From the IMG/VR virus record IMGVR_UViG_3300036945_000458, positions 1-64,000 of that record: a DNA stretch of 64,000 nt. The stretch is one strand, 5' to 3'. This DNA comes from a virus. Both the position numbers and the translations under genes were made by a program. Below the pieces are notes generated by a model. It did no database searches, was not told the DNA's origin, and saw only the letters and a program-made list of their open reading frames with translations. Positions 44,837 through 53,398 of this stretch are shown piece by piece (position 1 is the stretch's first letter; each line of letters begins with the position of its first letter).

Positions 44837-45487
44837 TTATTTTCCATATATATAATCTAGTATTTTACCTACTAATCCACTTCTGTGGTTAGCTTGTAAT
44901 TTAATCCATTGTATTCCATCAATGTTTTTAGAAAGCTCTATAGCAAAATCTAAACCTGTATAAGATTCATTTGTATCTCTTTGAGAAGAGTCACCATTAA
45001 TAACTATTTTACCTGTTGTACCAAGTCTAGTTAGAATAGCTTCCATTTCTCCTTTAGTTAAGTTTTGAGCTTCTTCTACAACAAGGATATCATCTATAGT
45101 TTTACCTCTAATAAATTGTATAGGAAGAGCTTGTATTTTTCCATTCTTTACAAGTTCATCTACTTTAAGTTTATCTGTACATTTATAAAGATTTTCAAGT
45201 AGTGCTTCCATATATGGATTAAACTTTTCTTTAAGATCTCCAGGAAGAAACCCTAATGACTTACCTACTTCAATAGCACTTCTAGCAACTAACACTTTTT
45301 CACATTGTTTAGTATTTAAAAAATCTAACGCTGTAATAGCCCCAACTAATGATTTACCACTTCCAGCTCTACCTGTAATTATAACAATTTGATTATCAAT
45401 AATCAACTGCTTTGCAGCTTTCTGTTCCTCGTTAAGGGTGATGTTGTATTTTATATCACTCTTTCTAGTCCTGTTTGGTTCCTTCAT
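44837..45487 (-). CDS. PhoH-like ATPase
   Basis: A 216-residue P-loop protein with GRAGSGKS (39-46) as Walker A, VVEEAQNLT as Walker B, and VINGDSSQRD, all typical of PhoH. PhoH proteins are ATPases, often with RNA helicase or nuclease links, and are common in lytic phages; the exact role in phage is unsettled. The first 23 bases overlap the thioredoxin gene. Confidence 0.85.
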   Translation of the reverse strand: MKEPNRTRKSDIKYNITLNEEQKAAKQLIIDNQIVIITGRAGSGKSLVGAITALDFLNTKQCEKVLVARSAIEVGKSLGFLPGDLKEKFNPYMEALLENLYKCTDKLKVDELVKNGKIQALPIQFIRGKTIDDILVVEEAQNLTKGEMEAILTRLGTTGKIVINGDSSQRDTNESYTGLDFAIELSKNIDGIQWIKLQANHRSGLVGKILDYIYGK

Positions 45488-45743
45488 CTTTTAGTTCTTT
45501 AGCATCATTTATTTCCAACAATAGAGCATCAAAGTCATCTTTAGATATAAGACCTGTAGTTCTGTGAACTTCATGTCCATCTTTAAAGAATATCAGCGTT
45601 GGAACTTTTCTAACACCAAACTTCTGGAATGTAGCTGAATCTGTTTCTGCTTTAATTTCCTTCATTGGAACACCTCTTAGCATTGAAGAGAGAGCCTTAC
45701 ATGGACCACACGTAGCCATTGTAAATTTGTAAACGTCAATCAT
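45465..45743 (-). CDS. Thioredoxin
   Basis: A 92-residue thioredoxin fold with the active site CGPC (12-15), the cis-proline segment VRKVPTLIFF and the closing helix. It probably supplies electrons to a ribonucleotide reductase or keeps phage enzymes reduced. It overlaps both neighbours by a few bases. Confidence 0.9.
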   Translation of the reverse strand: MIDVYKFTMATCGPCKALSSMLRGVPMKEIKAETDSATFQKFGVRKVPTLIFFKDGHEVHRTTGLISKDDFDALLLEINDAKELKDEGTKQD

Positions 45744-46147
45744 GATAAATTATATTTTTGTTTTAATTGTTCACGTCTTCTGTTGACTTCTTCATACTTA
45801 TATATGTCACTCTCCACATTTGTATGTTCGTCCAGTGTCAAAAGTATGATATTTTCTTCATCCAAACTAGCTTCAGGGTACTTTTCCTTTGGGAGGATGT
45901 GATGGAAATATGTGCTCATAGGTTCTTTACCTAAAAATTTTCCACTAATTTCACTATAATGGGGCATTTTTTTCCAGATAGATAGAAAGAACTCTCTCAT
46001 CTGTTTTGACCTGTCAAGTTTTCCTTGACAGCTCGTTTTGTCAAGTGTATTGCGTGGTTTACTTGACGTTTTTGATAGAGGCTTTCTGGGTTTATGGCGA
46101 AAGCAATATTCACTCTCGCCATTGTTCCCACATACTTTACACTTCAT
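45740..46147 (-). CDS. HNH/NinG-like nuclease-related protein
   Basis: A 135-residue protein. I chose the ATG at 46147 (MKCKVCGNNG), not an upstream TTG. It begins with a Cys-x-x-Cys knuckle and ends with HHILPKEKYP...NIILLTLDEHTNVE, the HNH core in a NinG-like layout. Lambda NinG helps recombination. It may process recombination intermediates or be a repurposed homing nuclease. Confidence 0.6.
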   Translation of the reverse strand: MKCKVCGNNGESEYCFRHKPRKPLSKTSSKPRNTLDKTSCQGKLDRSKQMREFFLSIWKKMPHYSEISGKFLGKEPMSTYFHHILPKEKYPEASLDEENIILLTLDEHTNVESDIYKYEEVNRRREQLKQKYNLS

Positions 46148-46556
46148 TAGTAGTGCTTCTATTCTTTGGATCAAACAAAGACTTCACATGAGGATTAATT
46201 CTGATTCCCTCTAAGATTTGTCTTTCAAAATTAAGGTCTCTGTTGATTGCACTGTCTTCTGTGAACTTGTCTGGATAACGTGCTGCAAGTTTAGCAATGT
46301 TAGTTTCTAAGATATCTCTTAGGTCCCATCCATTCATGTTACATAAATTAGCAACATACCACATAAGGTCTCCAACTTCTTCTTTGATATTTACAAAGTC
46401 TAGTGGTTTTTTGTATGCAATACATTTCTTGTATACATCAGCAATTTCTGCTGCTTCTGTTTGCATTCCTAGGACCATATGGAGATCATCCATAATAGCC
46501 CCATCAATTCTAGCACATGTACGTGCTGCTTCTGTCTGATAAGTGTTAATATCCAT
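46137..46556 (-). CDS. MazG-like nucleotide pyrophosphohydrolase
   Basis: A 139-residue helical protein with the MazG metal-binding pattern: MQTEAAEIAD (around 31-40) and KEEVGDLMWYVA (58-69). These enzymes hydrolyse NTPs to NMPs, clean nucleotide pools and can lower (p)ppGpp. It sits 2 bp downstream of recA, consistent with a nucleotide/replication operon. Confidence 0.8.
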   Translation of the reverse strand: MDINTYQTEAARTCARIDGAIMDDLHMVLGMQTEAAEIADVYKKCIAYKKPLDFVNIKEEVGDLMWYVANLCNMNGWDLRDILETNIAKLAARYPDKFTEDSAINRDLNFERQILEGIRINPHVKSLFDPKNRSTTNEV

Positions 46557-46558
46557 TG

Positions 46559-47605
46559 TTATAAATTAAAATTTTCTTCTTCTTCCACCACTTCTATTTC
46601 CTCTACAGGAATGTCTGTCTGTTGTATTTTATCAACGATCTTCTGTCTTAGTTCATCATAAAACTCTGGGTTGTTAAGGATTAACTGTTTGAATTCATCA
46701 AGATCATATTTGACAAAATCAAGAGTGAATGTCTTACCATACTTACGTCCTATCTCAAACTCATTAAGAAGTTCCATCATCTCTGTAAGCTTGTCAATAC
46801 CTTTACCATACACAATCTCAAACTGAGATAATCTATATGGAGGAGACATCTTGTTCTTGATACCTCTAAGCTTAGTGATATTACCATAAGTTACATCACC
46901 ATCTTTTGCCAAGGTTCTACTCACTTCTATTCTTGCATCGCTATAGAACTTAAGTGCATGTCCACCCTGAGTTGTAGTAGGGTTACCAAACATAACACCA
47001 ATCTTCTCTCTATATTGGGATATTACGATAACACATACATTGTGTTCTGATAGAGCAGACTTTAGTTTTGGATAGGCATTACTGTTTAGTAAAGCTTTCT
47101 TACCAATAGAGCTGTCACCCACTTCACCATCTAACACCTTCTTAGGAATCAATGATGAATCTGAATCTATGATTACAAGATCAATGTCTCCAGTGTTAAT
47201 CATTTCCATTGCAATGTTGAATCCCTCTTCGCCACATGATGGTTGAGCAATCAACATCTTAGTTGTATCCACTCCTAATGATTGGAAGTATTTCTTGTCA
47301 ACAGCATGCTCACCATCTATGTATAGAACAGTGCCACCTTTCTTTTGACATTCTGCAGTTACATGACCACAGATTGTAGATTTACCTGTACCCTCCCAGC
47401 CCATGAGCTCGTACATCTTACCTTTTACAAATCCTCCTACACCTAAAGTGATCCAATCAAAACCAATACTACCTGTACTGATTACATCATAATTTCCTTC
47501 AGACTTAGAGTCTAATGCTAATATGGTTCCTACACCATATTGTTTGTTTAATTTGTCAAGAGCTGCTTCTATGCCCCCTTTTTCTTCAGCTTTTTTCTTT
47601 GCCAT
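46559..47605 (-). CDS. recA: RecA-type recombinase
   Basis: A 348-residue RecA-fold ATPase with Walker A GWEGTGKST (69-77), Walker B LVIIDSDS, the RecA-like VIVISQYREKIG and GGHALKFYSDARIEV signatures, and an acidic tail. It forms filaments on single-stranded DNA and pairs homologous strands for repair and recombination-dependent replication. It has its own leader with a TAnnTTTG match and lies directly after a terminator. Confidence 0.9.
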   Translation of the reverse strand: MAKKKAEEKGGIEAALDKLNKQYGVGTILALDSKSEGNYDVISTGSIGFDWITLGVGGFVKGKMYELMGWEGTGKSTICGHVTAECQKKGGTVLYIDGEHAVDKKYFQSLGVDTTKMLIAQPSCGEEGFNIAMEMINTGDIDLVIIDSDSSLIPKKVLDGEVGDSSIGKKALLNSNAYPKLKSALSEHNVCVIVISQYREKIGVMFGNPTTTQGGHALKFYSDARIEVSRTLAKDGDVTYGNITKLRGIKNKMSPPYRLSQFEIVYGKGIDKLTEMMELLNEFEIGRKYGKTFTLDFVKYDLDEFKQLILNNPEFYDELRQKIVDKIQQTDIPVEEIEVVEEEENFNL

Positions 47606-47625
47606 TTTGATTGATTTTTGTTATA

Positions 47626-47633
47626 CAAATTTA
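47626..47633 (-). promoter_or_regulatory. Possible promoter -7 element for recA
   Basis: The minus strand reads TAAATTTG, matching TAnnTTTG, 20 bp before the recA ATG and after a terminator. No clear -33 TTG was found. Confidence 0.35.
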
Positions 47634-47690
47634 ATAATAATTCTTGTTATTTCCTAGTAATAATAGGACTTGACGATGGGTTTAAGGAAG

Positions 47691-47717
47691 AAAAAGCCCC
47701 AGAATTTCTTCTGAGGC
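47691..47717 (-). terminator. Intrinsic terminator downstream of DUF5522 gene
   Basis: On the minus strand GCCTCAGAA, a four-base loop and TTCTGGGGC form a 9 bp stem with one mismatch, followed by TTTTT. It separates the DUF5522 operon from recA. Confidence 0.8.
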
Positions 47718-47745
47718 AGTCTCCAAAAACAAATCAAAAATCAAA

Positions 47746-47913
47746 TCAAATCGTTTCTTTATTACCTTTAATGGATCGTGGTGTATAAGGACAATGCTTG
47801 CAATCATTTCCACAGCAGCTTCCTTTTTTCAGGTTATATGCTTCTGTAAAAATAACTCTACCATCTTCTATATAGTAGTCAATGTCCTTAATAAATTCTT
47901 TCTTCTCACTCAT
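47746..47913 (-). CDS. DUF5522 small cysteine protein
   Basis: A 55-residue protein with a metal-binding-type cluster CCGNDCKHCPY (33-43), the hallmark of DUF5522, a small family typical of Bacteroidota chromosomes. It overlaps the upstream gene by 8 bases. Its function is unknown; four cysteines and a histidine fit a zinc or Fe-S site. Confidence 0.75.
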   Translation of the reverse strand: MSEKKEFIKDIDYYIEDGRVIFTEAYNLKKGSCCGNDCKHCPYTPRSIKGNKETI

Positions 47914-48250
47914 GACCTTTATTCATTTTGCTCTCGACAGTTATATGCTTATCGAGATTGTATTGTTGTATTGCTTTCAACACAAAATCTCTGCCTATCT
48001 TTAATTTTTTAGCAGTTTGTCTTCCACTCTTGAGTTCTAAATAAGTTTCAATAATTTGAATCTTACGTGGATCATGTTCTTTGCTTCGTGTATCTAATCG
48101 TTTATATGAAACTATTTCTAGTTCTTGGCTAAAAGTAAACACTTTTGTTTGCCCTCCATATACACCTTTGATTCCTAATGCCATTACACGCTTCATGAGT
48201 GTGCTAACAGGTATGTTATGTTTCTTGCTTATTTGTTGATAGGTTGGCAT
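47906..48250 (-). CDS. Putative DNA-binding protein with two HTH segments
   Basis: A 114-residue basic protein. Two helix-turn-helix-like stretches are visible: TYQQISKKHNIPVSTLMKRV at the start and RQTAKKLKIGRDFVLKAI near 75-95. It may be a regulator of the early operons. The match is by pattern only. Confidence 0.5.
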   Translation of the reverse strand: MPTYQQISKKHNIPVSTLMKRVMALGIKGVYGGQTKVFTFSQELEIVSYKRLDTRSKEHDPRKIQIIETYLELKSGRQTAKKLKIGRDFVLKAIQQYNLDKHITVESKMNKGHE

Positions 48251-48488
48251 ACTTCATCTGTTTTATGATTTCACTCTCGTTCTCATACACATATTTGTAT
48301 CTGTTATCCTTATACTCTTCTAATACAAAAGATTCTTTAGGTAGTCTTCTGAAACAATATGCACTAGAACTAGCTTCTATAGCTAAGATGAAGTGCTCGT
48401 CATTATATCCACAAACTTTACCTTTGTACGTAGGATGAACAATTTCAAATTCTTTAAAGTCATTAAACAGGATTTCCATTCGTTTCAT
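48216..48488 (-). CDS. Protein of unknown function
   Basis: A 90-residue protein rich in aromatic and acidic residues. The first ATG is used; a second at codon 4 is possible. It overlaps both neighbours (35 and 26 bases), which supports an operon. No motif was recognised. Confidence 0.55.
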   Translation of the reverse strand: MKRMEILFNDFKEFEIVHPTYKGKVCGYNDEHFILAIEASSSAYCFRRLPKESFVLEEYKDNRYKYVYENESEIIKQMKYANLSTNKQET

Positions 48489-48801
48489 TTTCAGAATTAT
48501 TTAAACTTGCCAATCTTCTCTCAATTTCAAATTCCACTTTAAGAATGAAATTTATTTTCTCTTCCAGCTCTTGATGCATGATTCTTCCTACAAAGGGTAG
48601 GACTTCATCAAGGTTTGTATGCACTCTAGCCATCCCAAATTTAGTTTTAATTTGTTGATATTTAAAGCCATCTATCTTTATAAGATCTTGGAATACTTGG
48701 TCTACATAATGTATCACTGCAGGAATATCAATGCTTATTCCATAATGATCTTGTTCTAAGAAGTCTTCATACTTCTCATTAAATTCGTTTGATGTTCTCA
48801 T
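48463..48801 (-). CDS. Protein of unknown function
   Basis: A 112-residue helical, acidic protein, the first gene after the terminator at 48821. No motif was recognised. Confidence 0.6.
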   Translation of the reverse strand: MRTSNEFNEKYEDFLEQDHYGISIDIPAVIHYVDQVFQDLIKIDGFKYQQIKTKFGMARVHTNLDEVLPFVGRIMHQELEEKINFILKVEFEIERRLASLNNSENETNGNPV

Positions 48802-48820
48802 TGTTGTTGATTTAAAATTT

Positions 48821-48852
48821 AAAAAGGGACAGTAAAGTTAATCTACTGCCCC
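48821..48852 (-). terminator. Intrinsic terminator
   Basis: On the minus strand GGGGCAGTA, a 9-base loop and TACTGTCCC form a stem (one G-T pair), followed by TTTTT. It ends the unit that contains the gene at 48876. Confidence 0.8.
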
Positions 48853-48875
48853 CTAATAAACAAATTAATAATTAA

Positions 48876-49265
48876 TTATTCCTCCAATTGTGGTGATTCA
48901 ATAGGTGTTAGTTTCTCTTCAAGAATTCTGAATACATGTTGAATGATTAATTCTTCAGCATCTTTTCTTGTAGTTGCTTCAGTTTCTGCATCATTGTCAC
49001 TAATTTGTGCATGAAATTTTCCAACAACGTGAAACACATTGATAATAATTCCTTGTGCATCAAATACATCAAACAAACTTCTTGGTTGAGCATCTATCAT
49101 TATAGATAGTTTTTCATTATCAATGCCTTGTTGTCTCATAAATTCTTTGAACTCATCAGGAACATCTTGTGCATTGTTTATAGATTCAACCATCTTCTCC
49201 ATGAACCATGCTCTAAGCACTTCTGCTGTTTTAGGATTTGCATTTAACAATTCAATTGCCTTCAT
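48876..49265 (-). CDS. Protein of unknown function
   Basis: A 129-residue acidic protein with mixed helix and strand. It ends the transcription unit, 24 bp before the terminator hairpin. No motif was recognised. Confidence 0.6.
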   Translation of the reverse strand: MKAIELLNANPKTAEVLRAWFMEKMVESINNAQDVPDEFKEFMRQQGIDNEKLSIMIDAQPRSLFDVFDAQGIIINVFHVVGKFHAQISDNDAETEATTRKDAEELIIQHVFRILEEKLTPIESPQLEE

Positions 49266-49267
49266 AT

Positions 49268-49456
49268 TTATTTTTTAAGGGTTACACTTGCTTCTAGCCA
49301 CCAGTCACGTTCATAATCAAACTCACAAAGACCATCTAGGTCTTTGCAAGCATTGTATTTTATGTCGTACATGACACTGACTATCTCTGCAAATTTAGCA
49401 ATTTCTTCTTTGCCAAATTGCTCTACTAACTTATTAACTAACTGTTGATTGTACAT
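49268..49456 (-). CDS. Small protein of unknown function
   Basis: A 62-residue protein (FGKEEIAKFAEIVSVMY...DYERDWWLEASV). It overlaps the upstream gene by 23 bases. No motif was recognised. Confidence 0.55.
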   Translation of the reverse strand: MYNQQLVNKLVEQFGKEEIAKFAEIVSVMYDIKYNACKDLDGLCEFDYERDWWLEASVTLKK

Positions 49457-50000
49457 GTTCTTTAATTTTATCTAAGTTTAACACTTCTTTTTGTTCGTCC
49501 CAGCCATCCCAGACTTCCTGGTCTTCGTCAAAGGTTACATCTAATTTGTCTTCCCAAAATTCTCTAAGATCTTCTGTCTTCTTGAAGATACGAAGTTGTA
49601 ATGACAATTCATCTTTATGTAATCCATTCCTTATGATTTTGACAGCTTTTGGAAACACGTCTTGGAAAGCTTTAGAAGTTTTTGAATATTTGCCTTCTTG
49701 AATTAGCTTAAAATCCTTTTTGAATTTAGGATTAAGCTTACATACAACAACAACAAATCCATCTTCGTAATCATAATCTTCTATGATATGATTCTTTTTT
49801 TCATATTCCACATTCAGAAACTCTCTGAATTTATCAAGATCATTTGGTTGAAAGAGAATATACACAGCATCTTCATACTGTGTATCTCTTCTTTCATCTT
49901 TCATGTAACCATTGATAAAACCATTTTCTTTCAAAGTATCTTTAGGGAACTTCAATGTTGGAATCATAAAAATACTTGTTATGGTTTTTTTCACATCCAT
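49434..50000 (-). CDS. Protein of unknown function
   Basis: A 188-residue charged protein with a beta-rich middle (EDGFVVVVCKLNPKFKKDFKLI). It is encoded 1 bp from the nuclease gene, so it may act with it. No family was recognised. Confidence 0.6.
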   Translation of the reverse strand: MDVKKTITSIFMIPTLKFPKDTLKENGFINGYMKDERRDTQYEDAVYILFQPNDLDKFREFLNVEYEKKNHIIEDYDYEDGFVVVVCKLNPKFKKDFKLIQEGKYSKTSKAFQDVFPKAVKIIRNGLHKDELSLQLRIFKKTEDLREFWEDKLDVTFDEDQEVWDGWDEQKEVLNLDKIKEHVQSTVS

Positions 50001-50001
50001 A

Positions 50002-51054
50002 TTACCCTTTTATATTGGTTTTACCATTGTTAACATAATTCTCTCTGCTCATATTCCACACATCATTTTCTACAGCCCAATGTAAATCTTTAATAAGAGA
50101 ATTAACACCTGGATACTTACGTCCTTTGTGTTCAAATCCATGATATGCATCTTGCATGTCATCTAAATCAAGAGTGTAAATAAGAGGATTGAAATAGTTT
50201 GTGGAATCACAAATCATAAACTGTGGATAGAGTACTGTGTATCCATAGAATTCATTGTTCATGTCATGTGCTAGATGAATCATTGCACTCCAATACAAAT
50301 AAGCTTGAATGTATGCTCTACGATATAGATAGTATTCTTCATAGAATCCTTCTACAGCCCACACACATTTCAAATCATAAATCTGTATAGTCTGCTCATC
50401 GTGATCAATCACCACCTTATCCATCATACTCTTGAACAAGTGCCCATCAATTTCATATCCTTCAACCTGGAACTGGTTCAATATTGTATATCTAGAACTA
50501 TTAACCAAGTTTACAATACCCTTAGTGACAAAGTTAGTTTTGAGCTCTTCAACAATTCTTTCAGCATTGGAAATATCTTGTGTATTTACAACTGTAAGAT
50601 TGTTTGTTCTCACCTTTCTAATCTCATCATAATAGATTTGAGCATCAGAGTCTAGAAACTTACTAATCACAGCCTCGTAGTTGATTTTGAATCCTGAGAG
50701 CACATAAGCTTCTTGTGTCATATCAGCCATTGTTTTTGTCACCTCACCTGCTTCATTTGTAGACTCAGCTGTTACACGATATAATGCTTCAACAAAATCT
50801 AACATAAGCCCTGTTGGTGTTTTCATACATGCAGACATATAGAATCTGTTATCAAACTCTTCTGGCTCTAGTAACAATGTTTCTACAATACGTCCCATTG
50901 TTGCAGATAGATTGTCTTTGTCTTCAACCTTTTCTCCTTTAATGTACTTTTTGTAATACTTCTTGCGATCAACGCTGAAGTCTTTCAATGAACTACTGCT
51001 GTCCATTTTAACTGCTCTATACTGAGCTTCAGTTTTTGTTACTCCCTTTATCAT
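50002..51054 (-). CDS. PD-(D/E)XK exonuclease (RecE/YqaJ-like)
   Basis: A 350-residue protein. Conserved sites are GRIVETLL (E58 region), MMDKVVID with D212, YDLK with D227 and K229, and YRRAYIQAYLY with Q250. This is the RecB/Cas4/RecE nuclease order. It would resect double-strand ends to make single-stranded tails for the phage recombinases. The single-stranded DNA binding protein and Sak4-like ATPase are encoded farther upstream on the same strand. Confidence 0.75.
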   Translation of the reverse strand: MIKGVTKTEAQYRAVKMDSSSSLKDFSVDRKKYYKKYIKGEKVEDKDNLSATMGRIVETLLLEPEEFDNRFYMSACMKTPTGLMLDFVEALYRVTAESTNEAGEVTKTMADMTQEAYVLSGFKINYEAVISKFLDSDAQIYYDEIRKVRTNNLTVVNTQDISNAERIVEELKTNFVTKGIVNLVNSSRYTILNQFQVEGYEIDGHLFKSMMDKVVIDHDEQTIQIYDLKCVWAVEGFYEEYYLYRRAYIQAYLYWSAMIHLAHDMNNEFYGYTVLYPQFMICDSTNYFNPLIYTLDLDDMQDAYHGFEHKGRKYPGVNSLIKDLHWAVENDVWNMSRENYVNNGKTNIKG

Positions 51055-51059
51055 AATTT

Positions 51060-51281
51060 TTATTTAATAATTGTTACTTCTCCTTGCGTTTCAATCCAAA
51101 CGTGTGCTCCACAACTTAGTGGTTTATCTGGACTATACACTATCTTACTAGGACCATCTATCTCAACTTCGTGAGCATATCTATTCTCTTTGTAAGTTTT
51201 AACAGTTAGAACAGGGTCTTCAACTCCATTCTTTCTGTTAGCTTTGATTACGTGTTGATTCACATGTATTATTGTTTTCAT
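51060..51281 (-). CDS. Small protein of unknown function
   Basis: A 73-residue basic, beta-rich protein. It overlaps the upstream gene by 4 bases. No motif was recognised. Confidence 0.55.
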   Translation of the reverse strand: MKTIIHVNQHVIKANRKNGVEDPVLTVKTYKENRYAHEVEIDGPSKIVYSPDKPLSCGAHVWIETQGEVTIIK

Positions 51282-51505
51282 AGCGTTTGTTTAAATGCTT
51301 CAATAATTTGTGGATGCAATGCTCTCACTTCTTTTGGTACTCTTTGGAAAAACCATCTTATTTCTAGCTCATAAGGTTCACCCTTATCATCTACATTCTG
51401 TGGATGTATCATCCAGAAATAATGTTTCTCACCTTCGTGTTCTACAAATCCTTCATGCCATATCTCTGTGAACGAAGGTTCTTTGTTAATGACTATCTGA
51501 TTCAT
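51278..51505 (-). CDS. Small protein of unknown function
   Basis: A 75-residue protein rich in Trp, His and Glu (EIWHEGFVEHEGEKHYFWMIHPQ). It overlaps both neighbours by 4 bases (ATGA), a sign of translational coupling. No family was recognised. Confidence 0.55.
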   Translation of the reverse strand: MNQIVINKEPSFTEIWHEGFVEHEGEKHYFWMIHPQNVDDKGEPYELEIRWFFQRVPKEVRALHPQIIEAFKQTL

Positions 51506-51738
51506 AGTTCTACTTTATCAGGGTTCCACTCATATCCCAACAGTCTATAACTTTTACTCTCATAGTTAAAAGTCTTTGATGTTGAAACTAGTTTTGATTT
51601 TAACTCTTCAGGAGTTAACGTCATAATGTCCCCATTGTGCATTATCTGAAAGTTTTCATTTAACTTCAGACACTCTCTGACATCATAGTCTCTGACCTCA
51701 GCGTTACCATTGTACAGTTTTTTAGATTCTCTTCTCAT
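51502..51738 (-). CDS. Small protein of unknown function
   Basis: A 78-residue protein with a basic N-terminus. It is 1 bp from the upstream membrane protein gene. No motif was recognised. Confidence 0.55.
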   Translation of the reverse strand: MRRESKKLYNGNAEVRDYDVRECLKLNENFQIMHNGDIMTLTPEELKSKLVSTSKTFNYESKSYRLLGYEWNPDKVEL

Positions 51739-51739
51739 T

Positions 51740-51988
51740 TTATTTTAAAATTAATGTTGATACTAACAGCCCCACAGCACTACCAAAGGCAGCACCTGAC
51801 GCATACGTTATCCTATCTAGCAATGTTCCAAATGCAACTTTCTTTACATTCCAACTCCATATGAATGAAATCATAAAAGCACATAGGAACACTCCTACAT
51901 AAAATATCTTACTTAAAAAGTAAGTGTTGATTGCTACAAAGAACACTTGTACAAATCCTGTTATAAACAGTTTGACTCCATCTCTCAT
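51740..51988 (-). CDS. Small membrane protein
   Basis: An 82-residue protein with three hydrophobic segments (about 8-25, 30-46, 62-80). It overlaps the dNMP kinase stop by 4 bases. Possibly an inner-membrane anchor or a superinfection-exclusion protein; there is no direct evidence. Confidence 0.6.
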   Translation of the reverse strand: MRDGVKLFITGFVQVFFVAINTYFLSKIFYVGVFLCAFMISFIWSWNVKKVAFGTLLDRITYASGAAFGSAVGLLVSTLILK

Positions 51989-52749
51989 ATGATATTTTCT
52001 TTGATTAATAATGCTCTTACCTTTTCTATAAGATCTTCAATAGTTCCATCATTGATAATTTCATAATCAAACTTAGCATCATCAAGAGCTGTTTCTGAAG
52101 GATGTAGTCTTGAAGAATCTCCTTTCCATAAGTCCATGTGCTTTTGATTTGTTGGATCAAATGGAATAGTCTCAACATTTTCAGGACCTCTTGACTGTTC
52201 TACTGTTTTTGGATAACGCACTACTCTAATAGTAATACCTTCTTTTTCTTCTACAGCTTCCATCTCATTAGGAAATCTCATGTCTGTAATAATCCATTTA
52301 GGATATTTGATACTTACAGCAAAGTCTACTTCACCTGTATCTGATTCAATCCATGTACCATCAGCCTGTAATAGTTCTCTTTTGCTTTTATAATCAGCAA
52401 ACAAAGCATTTACCCATACATTTGTATGTAATCCATCACGCATTGCTTCTGTACCAAGCTTCTGAAGAAACTCTCTGTATGTCATTTTCCATTGAAGACC
52501 CATATGTTTTTGTTTAAACTGTTGGTTTTCAAACATCTCTATAGGAATCCCAGTAAGAAGAGAAGCTATTGTCTTTAGCTTCCCTGCAAACTTCTTAATT
52601 TTAAAAGATGAGTTTCTTTCAAGAGTGACATCATCATAAGTTTGAAATCCTATGTATTGACCATCTGGTTCTTGTTTAGTAAGCCATTGAATAATCTTAC
52701 CAACAGTATCCTTACCACTGCCAATCTTACCATTTACACCTATTATCAT
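51985..52749 (-). CDS. Deoxynucleoside monophosphate kinase
   Basis: A 254-residue P-loop kinase. GKIGSGKDT (7-15) is Walker A, KWIITDMRFPNEM is the acceptor-side DxRF segment, and the C-terminal half resembles T4 gp1-like dNMP kinases. It phosphorylates dNMPs, including modified ones in some phages, to supply replication. Its ATG overlaps the stop of the zinc-ribbon gene upstream. Confidence 0.8.
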   Translation of the reverse strand: MIIGVNGKIGSGKDTVGKIIQWLTKQEPDGQYIGFQTYDDVTLERNSSFKIKKFAGKLKTIASLLTGIPIEMFENQQFKQKHMGLQWKMTYREFLQKLGTEAMRDGLHTNVWVNALFADYKSKRELLQADGTWIESDTGEVDFAVSIKYPKWIITDMRFPNEMEAVEEKEGITIRVVRYPKTVEQSRGPENVETIPFDPTNQKHMDLWKGDSSRLHPSETALDDAKFDYEIINDGTIEDLIEKVRALLIKENII

Positions 52750-52850
52750 ATTGATTTGTTTTTAGAATTACAGGTTTTACATTTGAGAGTTTCTACATCA
52801 AAGTTTCTCTCTGTTTTGCACTTATTGCAATATTGATATAGCGTAACCAT
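52746..52850 (-). CDS. Very small zinc-ribbon protein
   Basis: A 34-residue protein with two Cys-x-x-Cys pairs (YCNKCK and KCKTCN) 14 residues apart, a minimal zinc ribbon. Its ATG overlaps the stop of the upstream gene (TAATG) and its TGA overlaps the dNMP kinase ATG (ATGA). This double coupling supports it as a real gene. It may regulate transcription or act as a small cofactor. Confidence 0.65.
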   Translation of the reverse strand: MVTLYQYCNKCKTERNFDVETLKCKTCNSKNKSI

Positions 52851-53398
52851 TACTCAGCAGCCCATCCAAATAAAATCCATCTACCTTCTTTCTCTGATGT
52901 AGACTTCTTGTAACTAATCTTAGCAACTTGGTCACTACATTTCTCTAACACTTTAACCATGTGAATGGTTGTTTGTTCCTGAGTTTTCTCAGTGTAGGTT
53001 CTAGCAGCCTTTACAGCATCTCCTTTTGTAGCATGTGAGCTAAGATCATTTCCATTGTATTTTCTTACAACGTATTTCAACACCCATTTCTTTGTTCCTG
53101 GTGTTACAATATGATCCACTTGAGATTTAACCTTGTTTGAATTAGTCTTTGGTTCTTCTAAACATATAGCAGCGCAATCACGCTTACTTAATCTGTCCCA
53201 TTCAGCTTCAATGAATGCATTCAATTCTTTCTTACTTCTTTTAAAAGATTGTGTAACATCTATAAAACCACTTGTAGTACTAATAGTACCATTATATGGA
53301 TCATCTCCATATTCTCTTGTTGCATATTCTACTGCTCTCTCGTAAGCATCTGATAAATTTTTACCTCTGCTATACATTGTGAAATTACTTGCTCCCAT
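52850..53398 (-). CDS. Conserved phage protein of unknown function
   Basis: A 182-residue protein. The start (MGASNF...YERAVEYATREYGDDPYNGTIS) fits a family recurring in lytic phages. The C-terminal half is basic with a beta pattern. Its ATG overlaps the end of the HNH gene by 14 bases. Confidence 0.6.
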   Translation of the reverse strand: MGASNFTMYSRGKNLSDAYERAVEYATREYGDDPYNGTISTTSGFIDVTQSFKRSKKELNAFIEAEWDRLSKRDCAAICLEEPKTNSNKVKSQVDHIVTPGTKKWVLKYVVRKYNGNDLSSHATKGDAVKAARTYTEKTQEQTTIHMVKVLEKCSDQVAKISYKKSTSEKEGRWILFGWAAE

